From NCBI GenBank assembly GCA_034687125.1, contig JAQGBZ010000098.1, positions 124,001-188,000 on the forward strand: DNA of 64,000 nucleotides, written 5' to 3'. Both the position numbers and the translations under genes were made by a program. Below, one piece after another: positions 43,401 to 52,687 of the stretch (position 1 is its first letter; the number at the start of each line of letters is the position of its first letter). Source of the stretch: Neelides folsomi. Lineage: Eukaryota; Arthropoda; Collembola; Neelipleona; Neelidae. A model generated the notes under the pieces. That model was not told where the DNA came from and did not search any database. It worked only from the letters and a program-made list of their open reading frames with translations.

Positions 43401-46400
43401 ATTTTTCATTTTGAGAGACATCTGAGGAATCATAACGGCTGATTTATTCTCAGCGATTTTGAGCATTTTCCCTTCCAAGAGACCCGCTCTATTATTATGC
43501 ATTTCTCTTTAGTATATTTGAATTTGAGATTCAGGGCTGAGGGAGGATCTTCAGCAGTTTCATTTATAAAATGGGGTCCAATAAAGAATTCCGATCGAGG
43601 GCCGATATTAGAAGGCGAAATGAGAGAGGGTCTATTTATTTGATTTGATTTCTGGGAGGGCGCGAGACGAAGGGCCTCTTTGTGTCGCTTCGGAGGGCGG
43701 TTGAGAGCCGAGGCTTGAAATTGAAATCAGGGCATTTCTATGTATGTTATGTATGTATGAAGAATGGAAATGGAGGTAAGTTGGGTCGGAGCGGAGGCGG
43801 GAGAGAAAAATAAAATCGGGAGAAGTGATAGGGAGGAGGCAGGAAAAAGATAACAGAGTAGTTACTGGATCCGAGTGGAGAGAAGAAGAGGAGTAATATG
43901 AGCGCCGAGGGTTCCTCCACCAAGGAGCAGCAGGGTAGAACTCTCCTTGGCAGCATATGTGCGAAATGGCCAAACCTTTCCAATTGCAGGCCCTTACTCG
44001 CCCTAACTAGTAGACATTTCGAGGAGGTTGGAGAAGAAAAGTTCAAGTGGTGCATGTGGATCTTCTTCCTCTAACTTTGACGGTAGTCGGCGGCTCTGCG
44101 AACTCCCCTATTCCAAGGTATCTTGCCACTTCCCCGCCCGCGCTATAACTCCGAATATCCGAATGGATGGAAGGGGTCACATAATCCGGGAGGATATAAA
44201 TTGGGTGGTAAAAAATTGGGGAAAGCCATCGGTGACTGAGTAGACTTGACTTGACTCCTGAAGGGAAAAACTTGAGGACACATTTCCCCATCCCACTTCG
44301 TGGTCACGACTTTCAGTTCTTATTTGTCTTTCTCCGTGTCGGAGCTCCGAGCTCTGTCTCCCATCACTGGAATGTTCTGTGCGTACAACCCCGCGTTTTA
44401 CGGCGGCCTTTTCGGACGCTACCCGCTCGTGGTAAGTCTCTGGTCCTCACTTTTCGCTCCTGCCCATTAGGCGGATTCTGGTCAATAAGAGACCCGGGGA
44501 TTGTCATTATGAGCACCTGACTTGGGTCGCTTCTCCCACCTCTTGGATTTTGATTTACTTCGTCATTCATATGCAGCTCGCATACATTTGTAGATAAACT
44601 CTTCCACGTAGATTCCCCAACGGCTCCACCACTGCTAACTACCGACTCCATATGAGAATTAGGAAGGAGGCATAATTGTTATGATGAAGCTCGCCCTGCC
44701 GAGATTCCATTTCACCGACTCTCCAACTCTTAATTTGTTTAGGGCCGGTCGACGTAGAGAACTCATGAGATGAAATGTGTCTGATTAAATTTTAGGAGGC
44801 CGAGCCTCTCTTGCGGCCCTTTATTAAATAATATCCTCTTTCTGTTTCAGTTTGGTGCTGATGAGTTCCCTCAGGATTCTCCACGCTACGCGTCGCCGAA
44901 AGGATCTGGGATTTATCCGGAATCTTCCTATTTCATGGGTGAGTCTAATCCTTTTATTCCCTCACTCCTCCCCTTATAAATACGCTTTCCCATTCTTCTC
45001 TGCAGTTCCCTATTCCTTTCTGCCCCTTTTTGTTTTCCCTCCTATCTTTTTAATCGGTTCGGATCCAATGCCTCCTCTTTCATTCCTCTCTGAGAGGTCC
45101 GTCCTTTTGACATAAGCCTCTTTTTATCTCAACCCCCGGCCCCAATGCGCCCACTTTATAACCCAGAGATGTGAAATAGATGAAGTGGATCTCTCATGAG
45201 CTTTCGGCCTCATGAGGTAAAAACTGGCTCCTGTAAAGGGTGAGAATTGGAGTAAAATGTAATGGAAACTGCTACTACTTGGGAAAAGGGTGGAGGTGGA
45301 AGTGAGGCCGAGAAGTAATTGTATAATAGGGAACCGTTTATTTAGCCAGGCCTTTAATTTATTTACTGAGCTTGAGCTGAGAGAAGAAGGGGAGCTTGGG
45401 AGATTTAAGCAAAGGCTTGTTAAACGAGGAGACAAACGAAAGTAGATTTATGAGCTTAAATAAGCAGGGAATTCCCATGAATTGTTCTTGGATCTTGCTC
45501 ACTCATTCTTTAAGAAGCCTCCACAATTTAAGGAACGAAAGGGTTTCAATTCTAAATATAGCCCCTCTTCCACATCTCTCTACCCCTTCCATCATTTATA
45601 CTTTCATTGAGAAATTCAACCCTTCCTCATGTTCTCTGGGAGGAATTCGACTTTGGAATGATTTCGTATCACGCCTCGATGATAATGATGATGCTCGAGT
45701 AGATCCATGTACTTTAAGTCTTAATTCTCTTAATTATCATCAACCCGTTCCTCATTCGTATCTCTCATCCCTTCGCTTCTCTATTTGTGTATAATAAATA
45801 GTTTGACTTTCGCGTTCTTGGAGTTATTGAAAATGTGATGAAATTAACGGCGACTTATAACAAATTGTTCATTGTTCCAGAAGGCGGTGGCGGAGGTTCA
45901 GAATGGGGAAATGGAGGTCCAGTTTCTCAGATGGGCCCATCAGGCTACGCCTCCTACAATCCATCTATGATGCCATCACATTTGTCGCAATCATATCCAG
46001 GACAAGGGCAGGGCGGCCCTGGGTCAGGACTTCATATCCCATCCCATGACTCAATGGGTGGCTACGTCCACACTGGACTTCCCCCTAATGGGGACTCACC
46101 ACTCATTGCTTCTTCACTTCCTCCGATGTCAACATTTAGAGGAAGTCATGTGGGCCCAGGCGGGTCACAGTCCTCAGTCGCCAACAATACATCGAGTCCA
46201 ATCTACAATAACCACAGTCCAATCGCAGCTCCTCCGCCTCCAGGCCCAACTTCTGGTGACACCGTTGGGAAGGCCTTGGCTTCGGTGATCATTTTTCTCA
46301 CTCATAAAATTCTTGGCACATTTGTAGCGTGAGGTGTTTTGGAACGATGATTTTAATTTGTTTGTTTTGAATATTTTAGATATATACAACAGACCATAGT

Positions 46401-48475
46401 GCCAGTAGTTCGAGTCCATGCACCCCTGTCAACTCCCCTCCTCCCCTCACCTCAAGTGGCCAACAATGGGCGGGGAACCAGGGCGGTGTGGCTCCCTTCA
46501 CGCCAGCCAATCATCCACCAACATCCCCGGGATTTGGAGACCGGCACATGGTAATTTTATAAAGTCACTTGGCCAATTTTTACTTGTTTTTTGGCATTTT
46601 TCATATGATTTTTGCATATTGAATTGTTTAACCTCGTTTCTTATTTATTTGAATTATACTTCATTTGAATGTAAATTTTATGTTTTGTTGGTTTGATCAT
46701 TTTTGTAATATGTTGCTTTTTACTTTTTAAATGGTAGCCTGTACCAGAACAAGAACATATTGAAGATGTCATTGGTATTCTGCGAGATAACTCGGAGGTA
46801 TTTTTTTAATTGCGATTAATTTGCAACTTTTTTATCATTTCTTTTATACTAATCAAGTTTAATAACCATTTATGCTTATACTGACCCCGATTTTTTTCCT
46901 TTTTGTGTCATTGATGCGTGTATAGGTAATCAGTCGGATTATGAATCTGCAGGGATGTTCTCGAATGGAAGAGCGACTGGACGATGTGATCAATGTTTTG
47001 AGGAACCATGCGGAGAGTCCGCACCCGTCTTTCCATGGGATGACTCCCGTTCCCCCCCACCTGGCCAACCAGCAACCACATTCCAATGGTCTCCTCGGCT
47101 TCCCTCCACCACTCGAATCCCACCTTGTGAGTTCTCAAACCTACACATTTAACTTTAACTCAAACTCACACGTCCTGGATGATTTAATGGAATCCTTATT
47201 CTGTCTTTTTCATTGCAGAGTCCGCATGGTAATGGTACGCCACAAAATTATGGTCCAATCCCATCCCATTCGAGTAATCAGGACGGCGGAGATCCATTAA
47301 AGCTTGAAAGGGTCAACCCGCCATCCTCAGGAAAATCAAGTAATTATCTTTTCTAATTATAATGAATAAAAATGCAGTACCAAGGTTGTGGAAGTGAGAT
47401 AAAACACCTACATAAACTTGCTCTTGTACGTTGTTTCTTTTCTCTTTGATATTTATGTTGTCACACTTTGTAATGGTGACTTCTTCCGCACAACTTGTTT
47501 TGATAAGATAACTCTGTTTCTTTCCGCGGAATAATTTTCTCATAATAAGAAAAGAAAGGCGTATATTGTAATGGTTGATGAACCAGCTAATAAATAAACG
47601 TGGGTTATTTTACAGAAAAACGAAAGGACTTGAGCGGCATTGATGTTGACTCGAAGAGCGATCTACTTGGACTTGGATCTAATAACAGTAGCGCAAGCAC
47701 AACATCGTCCACCTCTTCTATTGGCCACAAAGGAGCTAAGCGTTCAAGGAGGTATATTTCGCAATTTATATAATTTCTTTTTTTTATCATACTGTTTTCA
47801 ATCCATAGTATTATATTTAATATTTTTATGAAATTGCAGAAGCAGTGGTGCAGACCACGATGACGATGATGATGGCGATCCAGATACTAAAGTCGTGAGA
47901 GAACGTGAGAGAAGACAAGCCAACAACGCTAGAGAAAGGTAAAATGGAAAAAAAATTAATAATTTAAAATAGCAATTGAAATTATTACTTGCGATGCATA
48001 ATTGCAATTAATTACTATTGGAAAATTCACATTGCTAATTTGTATTTTTTAATTTCAGGATTCGAATAAGAGACATTAATGAAGCTCTGAAGGAGCTTGG
48101 AAGAATGTGCATGCAGCATTTGAAATCCGACAAACCACAAACCAAACTGGGCATCTTAAATATGGCAGTTGAAGTAATCATGCAGCTCGAACAACAAGTC
48201 AGAGGTAAAAGTAATTCCTTTTCGATCTATTTGTTCGTATTTGCGTCATTACATTGAATTGAATTGATTGAATGAGGTTGTTGAATGGTTCTAAAACGAG
48301 CATTTTATTTACAGAGAGGAATCTGAATCCGAAAGCAGCTTGTTTGAAGCGACGGGAAGAGGAGAAGGCTGAGGACGGGCCGAAAATTCCTGGACACCCT
48401 TTGGGCCCTCCACCTCACATGGCAGCTCCCTTCCCCCCCATGGCTGTCCCTGTTAGCCACGCAGATTTTCAGTAG
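10461..48475 (+). CDS. da: Daughterless, class I bHLH (E protein)
   Basis: Long isoform exons: 10461-10542, 11190-11380, 12181-12228, 44851-44938, 45881-46284, 46380-46550, 46738-46797, 46926-47126, 47219-47339, 47616-47751, 47840-47938, 48059-48204 and 48315-48475. All junctions are GT-AG with consistent phase; the product is 635 aa. The N-terminus ([20 protein letters not shown]) is nearly identical to Drosophila Da. The body carries E-protein landmarks in order: [58 protein letters not shown] and KKRKD. The bHLH (about residues 520-575) contains [20 protein letters not shown] and [14 protein letters not shown], followed by the E-protein tail [20 protein letters not shown]. The protein dimerises with tissue-specific bHLH factors and binds CANNTG in neurogenesis and other fates. 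Intron 3 is 32.6 kb. Other N-termini may use the 44851 acceptor (separate entries). Confidence 0.96.
12229..16497 (+). other. da intron 3, first part
   Basis: Intronic sequence after the 48-base exon 3. It starts AT-rich and from about 12400 becomes visibly richer in G+C, with many GAGGAG/CCTCCT-type purine and pyrimidine tracts. The open frame at 12982-13362 (126 codons) has a Ser/Tyr/Thr-rich centre ([20 protein letters not shown]) but no recognised family and no convincing splice sites in a usable phase, so it is not called. A CASSTG E-box (CAGGTG) lies at 14244-14249. From about 16140 to 16300 there is a pyrimidine-rich stretch that follows a TATA-like sequence. Confidence 0.5.
16114..16120 (+). 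promoter_or_regulatory. TATA-box-like sequence in da intron 3
   Basis: The string CACTATATAGGG stands out in otherwise G+C-richer intron DNA. About 30 bp downstream begins a pyrimidine-rich tract suited to a start site. It lies about 380 bp before the candidate exon at 16498. Function is inference only: the intervening sequence contains several ATGs, and no transcript evidence is available. Confidence 0.25.
16498..16647 (+). CDS. Candidate alternative first exon of da (50 codons)
   Basis: An ATG in strong Kozak context (A at -3, G at +4) opens 50 codons that run in phase 0 to ATG|gtaatt at 16647/16648. Phase 0 is what the common da acceptor at 44851 requires. The peptide is rich in Phe, Pro, Ser and His (starts [15 protein letters not shown], includes [12 protein letters not shown]) and resembles activation-type sequence, but it matches no E-protein exon I know. 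A TATA-like element lies about 380 bp upstream. It could equally be a chance open frame: the frame continues 15 codons past the donor before its stop, and many such frames occur in this intron. Confidence 0.25.
18627..18633 (+). promoter_or_regulatory. TATA box candidate upstream of 19181 exon
   Basis: TATAAAA in the context AGAAGTTATAAAAACTGCAGTG follows a roughly 230-bp pyrimidine-rich stretch (about 18370-18600). It sits about 550 bp before the open exon candidate at 19181. If it is a promoter, transcription would start near 18657 and include a long leader. This is inference from motif and position only. Confidence 0.25.
19181..19483 (+). CDS. Candidate alternative 5' exon of da (101 codons)
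   Basis: An ATG in good context (CTTCCATGG) opens 101 codons that end in phase 0 at CACAG|gttaga. This fits the shared phase-0 acceptor at 44851. The frame opens slightly upstream at another ATG (19154), and an in-frame stop lies just before it, so the segment is more likely a first exon than an internal one. The peptide is Ser/Gly rich. It begins [18 protein letters not shown], in which LSDLxxxSA aligns without gaps to LSDLLDFSAMF of the vertebrate E-protein activation domain 1, although the LDFS core is not kept. It ends in a hydrophobic helix ([12 protein letters not shown]). Other frames are open across the same bases, so coding status is uncertain. Confidence 0.4.
26805..26823. repeat. 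(CT)n microsatellite
   Basis: An uninterrupted CT dinucleotide run of 19 bases inside da intron 3, within a longer pyrimidine-rich patch. Confidence 0.95.
34890..34908. promoter_or_regulatory. Paired CASSTG E-boxes in da intron
   Basis: CAGGTG at 34890-34895 and CACGTG at 34903-34908 lie 13 bp apart. The second sits in a 10-bp palindrome (GACACGTGTC). Both fit the CASSTG class preferred by Da-containing dimers. In Drosophila da is known to respond to its own product, so autoregulation is possible here, but two hexamers in 32 kb can also occur by chance. Confidence 0.25.
36715..36728. repeat. (TC)n microsatellite
   Basis: A 14-base TC dinucleotide run in da intron 3. Confidence 0.9.
41836..42201 (+). 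CDS. Candidate alternative 5' exon of da (122 codons)
   Basis: An ATG in good context (GCCAAAATGA) opens exactly 122 codons that end in phase 0 at CAATCA|gtaacc, matching the phase-0 acceptor at 44851. The frame is also open upstream to 41641, so it might instead be an internal exon; the only phase-0 acceptor found upstream (before 41770) is poor. The peptide is low in hydrophobics and rich in Asn, Gly, Pro, Phe and Ser ([25 protein letters not shown]), typical of transcription-factor activation regions. It ends in a basic patch ([16 protein letters not shown]) reminiscent of the NNPRRRPLHSS nuclear-localisation segment that precedes the same position in vertebrate TCF4. It could alternatively be a fortuitous open frame. 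Confidence 0.45.
42202..44371 (+). other. da intron 3, last part before the Alt exon
   Basis: Intronic, with no assignable coding sequence. The final 200 bp before 44372 are C+G-richer and hold an initiator-like motif. These bases are the likely promoter of the short da isoform. Confidence 0.45.
44313..44318 (+). promoter_or_regulatory. Initiator-like motif of short da isoform
   Basis: TCAGTT matches the arthropod initiator consensus TCA(G/T)T(C/T) and lies 57 bp before the ATG of the Alt-type first exon. No TATA box is seen about 30 bp upstream. A GGAGCT string at 44341-44346 resembles a downstream promoter element but is off the ideal spacing by one base and mismatched at one position. Start-site mapping would be needed to confirm it. 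Confidence 0.3.
44372..44431 (+). CDS. da: Alternative first exon of da (TCF4-A/HEB-Alt type)
   Basis: Twenty codons from ATG to GTG|gtaagt, a perfect donor, in phase 0. Splicing to 44851 is in frame and gives a 548-aa short isoform that lacks exons 1-3. The peptide begins [12 protein letters not shown] and joins to [16 protein letters not shown]. Vertebrate TCF4-A and TCF12/HEB-Alt begin MYCAY, have a short Tyr/Gly-rich segment and run into the same DSPxY(P/A)S block. Start motif, length, aromatic/Gly content, exon position and junction phase therefore all agree. A purine stands at -3 of the ATG. The exon has its own initiator-like motif upstream. In vertebrates this exon is driven by a separate internal promoter and yields the shorter E-protein form without activation domain 1; here the exon would likewise bypass the Da N-terminus. 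Confidence 0.82.
46738..46797 (+). CDS. da: da cassette exon, HEB-beta (ank-like) segment
   Basis: A 60-base exon, phase 0 on both sides, encoding [20 protein letters not shown]. It aligns with the vertebrate TCF12 ank-like insert around HEHLQDAMSFLKDVCE at the same place in the protein, just before RMEERLDD. Symmetric phase means that skipping it keeps the frame, so it is a good candidate for regulated inclusion. It also resembles the start of the next exon ([15 protein letters not shown]), as if the two arose by duplication. Confidence 0.75.
47840..48475 (+). CDS. da: da bHLH and C-terminal exons
   Basis: The last three exons encode the DNA-binding module. The first (47840-47938) carries an acidic run followed by the basic region start ([15 protein letters not shown]), the second (48059-48204) helix 1, loop and helix 2, and the third (48315-48475) the E-protein-specific extension [20 protein letters not shown] and a short Pro/Met/His-rich tail ending ADFQ. 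The two splice sites inside the bHLH region fall within the basic region and directly after helix 2. Compared with Drosophila Da the bHLH differs at very few positions (Gln for Thr in MCMxHLKS and VIMxLEQQ). Confidence 0.95.
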
Positions 48476-51400
48476 TTTTGAGAGCCTGGCCCCTTATTTG
48501 TTACATTTTATGATTCAAACTTGACTAATTTCTAGAGTAGGGAGTAATACAAATATTTACATAATAACTACATATATTAAACTACTTTTTTAATAACTAA
48601 CCAAACACTTTCCATATTTCCAACAAAGCTAAATAGGCTAAGCAAATAATGTTACTACTAAAATATCAAGAAGCAAATGAAACAAAAATCTTTCAATACA
48701 AAACTATTATCTAGATATTTATAATTAAGAAATAATTTAATGATTTGTAATGATAGCTAAGAGAGAGAGAGAGAGAGTTAATATACTTTAAGAGATAAAT
48801 AATATACATGTGTATGTATTTACTAAATAGCAACAACCCTTCGTGGTAGACCCCATGTAGTGAGCGAAGAGAGTTCATGGAAACAGTTTGTGGCCGTCGT
48901 CCTCTTTAAAAAATATTTAGGGCCGACCCACGAAACATCAAGTTTTCATCTTATTTCTTACTCCTTAAGATTCTGAGTTAGAAGGATGTTTATGTAATGA
49001 GTAAACACGAATGTAGGAAGGAATGGGCGAGCCAAATAACTCAATGCATGAGGATTGATGAGAAAGATTCAAAGGTTTTTACATTGTGTGATAATCTATA
49101 CTTCAATATAGAAGCCTTTAATGCTTCGAACTCCACATCTTTTTATATATTCTTATTCTTGATGCGTATTTACTAATGAAGGACTCTTTTTCTAAAAATT
49201 ATTCAATATGCAGCAGTTTGCGATTTTAGCTGATTTTAAAAAATCATTTTCTATCGTGAATTTAACCTTTTAATTAGATTTTTCATTGGCTGGAATGATT
49301 CGACATTCCATTCCATATTGACTCCAATTATATTTTTCAACCTTTTGGATAGAACAAGGCTTGAGAATGAAATTTTTTGTAAACTCAATAGATTTTATTT
49401 CGAAAGACAGTTTGAATTTTTTGAAACAAAAGACATTTTATTCACTTTTTCATTGGTTAAATCGTTTCTCTTTTAAACTTATAAAAAAGTTAATAATGTT
49501 AGATCATTTGCAGCAATGATGAACGTTAAGATTTAGAAATGAAAATTTTTCGTATAGATTCAGCTTTGAAAATTCTGTTTTATGGTTTGATGCATACTTA
49601 CATAATATTTATTATATTTCTTATTGTAATTGAAAGATTCTATTGTAGTTTTGAATGATTTTGAGTCTCTTTTTGGTCATTGTTGTGCCATATAAATATA
49701 CCATATTAGATACAAATTTTATTCAGAAGCCTTTGAGTGCGATTTTAAACAATGGAATGCATTCTCGCCCTTATAAAATGCAACTTTGTAATAAATTGCA
49801 AATATTTTTAGCTGCTAATTTACTGTTTTAGTTGATTCATTTCAATCAAATGTGTAATTTTTCTTTTGAAGATTTATAATATACTGTAAAGCAGTTTAAA
49901 TAAGTTTTGTTTTATTATTGATAATTTTTAACAATTTTAAGGAATTTACTTTTAAGGCTTTTAACGTATTTTTAGTTGATTTTATCTTTATGGTAGGTGT
50001 ATTTACTAGATTTCTAAATATACTCTTGCCTCAAAGTTTTAAAACTGCATATTAATCGAGTATCTCTATACCATATTAAGATGCGCATGAGAAGTGTCTC
50101 CTTTGTCTCATTGTAATTTGTTAATATTGACTTATAATAATTATTTCCTAAATTGGTTTGAAAAGATGACCTCAACCGAACTACTCTTTATGTTTCAATA
50201 TTAACATTAATTACCATTTGTTACATTATCTATTTTTATTGTTTATATAAGTTAACTAATTGTAAGCTTCAGATCAGAGGATTGCATTTATCTCATAACT
50301 ACTATTTGAAACTGTACATCACCCTCAAGACTCATTTATAGGGGAGCTCTCTACGTTAAATTGACAATGCCAAATAATATTATCATTCTATGCGTTGTAA
50401 GACATACTTTTAGCATTTAATATTATATCACCGACTGTACTTTGTTACTAGCTGAAAAAGCTGTGATTAAGTACGAATTATACATTGTATATATAAAAGC
50501 CTTGTTATTATAAGTATGTTATGACTTAATTGTATTTTACTTCATCATTTGAATATGGAAAAAAATGTAATACGAAGTTTGAGTTTCTTTGAGCTGCTCC
50601 TTAAATGATATTCTTACGAGAAAATATTCCAATATCATTCAATTTATAATGGCTTAAATCACTCAAAGCTAAATGACAATTTAAGTTAAAAATCTTTTAA
50701 TCAACATCCTTTTTTCAATAATAAAAATTGAGTAGAGATTTAGTATTAAGTTTGTATATGTTTAACTTTAGTTTGTTAATTTACGAGTTTTTCTCAAAAA
50801 GCCAAGCAAAATTCTTGCTGTTTATAAACTGTTAAACTGTATTCCACACATTATTTGTTGTATGTATATTTCATCTTCCCTTTTTTAGTTGTAATCTTTT
50901 AATTATAAGTCTCTTAATGAAGATTTCAAACAATGTTAATAATTTGCTTCAATTATTATTTGTGTGTGTGTTTGATTATTTTAATAAATATGAAAATGTA
51001 GTTGAGAAGCTGATTTATCCCTCTAATTATGTTTAGTTCGAATATAAGAGTTAATCATAATAGAATAAAGCATATATACTGATTTATAAGTTTAAGCTTT
51101 TTTGACTCGTGCAAGCTATTGATGACAATATTTCTTAAGTTATGTTATTTACCTACATAATTAGATGATTTCAATTGTATTATTAATTATATGTTATACC
51201 ATTGCGTATTATAGAATTGACCGGTACAGAGAATGGATACGAAAGATTCACAGTTAGAAACATATCCGAACTGAAATGTTTTTTTTATATAAAAGTCTTC
51301 ATTTCATTTATAATTATTAGGTATATTGGAGTAAAAACTGAATGGAAATGAATCGGTTCAATGAAGAAACATATTATTATATTAAAAGTGGTTAAATGTG

Positions 51401-52687
51401 CTAAAATTTTAAAAGCAGTTCTTTGGAATAGAATGTAAGAGAAAATAAATAACATACCTTTATGAACCTACTACTCCTACGCATACCATATTAAGCCTAT
51501 TAAATAACTATAATTGAGTAAATTGTACAAGAAGGATAACAAATCAAATTATAAACTGTTAGAACACTCAAATTACGAATATGTCAGCCTAATCTTATTA
51601 AAAATAAATAAATATAATAGTTGGACACTATAAATATTATTATTTCATTTGTGGATTAGCTAGGACTATGATATGTCGAAACAAAATGTGTTTATTTGTG
51701 TAAAAAAAACTTTTGATTATACAAAGTAAATTAAAACTAAACATTTCAAAATATTTGTTTTTTATTCTTTATTTCTTTTTAATACATCAATTAACTTCGG
51801 TATACAGCATTTCACCCCAATTAATATTTGATTGAATATTCTACTTTGTTTTATGGTTAAATAAGCTAAAACATGTTTAAGCATTTGGAGCAATCACGTG
51901 CATTATTTTTTATTTTGCTCCTGGTTCATAATTCACAACTTACAAAAAGGCACCAGTAAATGTATTTAGCTATTTTAATTTTTATATTTAAATGTTACTT
52001 AAAGACTATTGCTGTATTGTCAAATTCATAAATTGTATTAATTCAGTTAATGAAAAGATATTTACATTTTTACATCATCTTACAAAATAACCTCATTAAT
52101 ACCAATATTACATTTAATTCCACCCAAAGTGACAAAAACCAATTAGCAAAAGATTATTAATACATAATTCCCTTAATTGTTCCCTCAATACTCCTCCTCT
52201 TACTTTCCTCCCTATTTAAGTCCATAAACCATTAACCAAGAGAGTAAAAAGAGCCTTTGTGCCTTCTATCTATCCATTTGGCACTTTTTCTAATACATTT
52301 CACAACCTACAATTGAAAGAAAGATAGCTCGAGAAGGCATTTTATCAAACACATAGATCTAATGAATTTTGAGATGAAACTAATTTCTTTTTCAAGGTAG
52401 GCTTAAGTACACTCATTATATTATATAAACCTAATGAAAAGTAATATATAATAGTTACTACTACTCCTTCCACAAAAACAAATACGAATTACATCAAACA
52501 GAGAGGGAAATGCTATTATTCGCTAAGGCTTGCGTGTCAACAAATTGTACATATAATTCAGAATTAAACGTTTGCTAAAAATCTGTGAAAAATTACTACC
52601 TATAATATTACTACTCAACCAAATTGTCGTAAAAGGGGGGAGCTTTTATAGACGTGTTTTTTAATACTGGGCGTGTTTGTGAGGATT
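48476..52687. other. da 3' UTR and convergent intergenic region
   Basis: About 4.2 kb of strongly AT-rich sequence between the stop codons of da (plus) and the ZP gene (minus). It contains a (GA)n run at 48761-48777 and no open frame that can be supported. Because the two genes converge, both 3' UTRs lie here; several AATAAA-like strings exist, so the true poly(A) sites cannot be picked by eye. Confidence 0.6.
48761..48777. repeat. (GA)n microsatellite
   Basis: A 17-base GA run about 290 bp downstream of the da stop codon, probably within the 3' UTR. Confidence 0.9.

Noticed and set aside
45396-45794. 132-codon plus frame between two da exons
   Set aside because: It lies wholly in the intron 44939-45880. 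The flanking exons join in frame without it, and no splice sites bound it.
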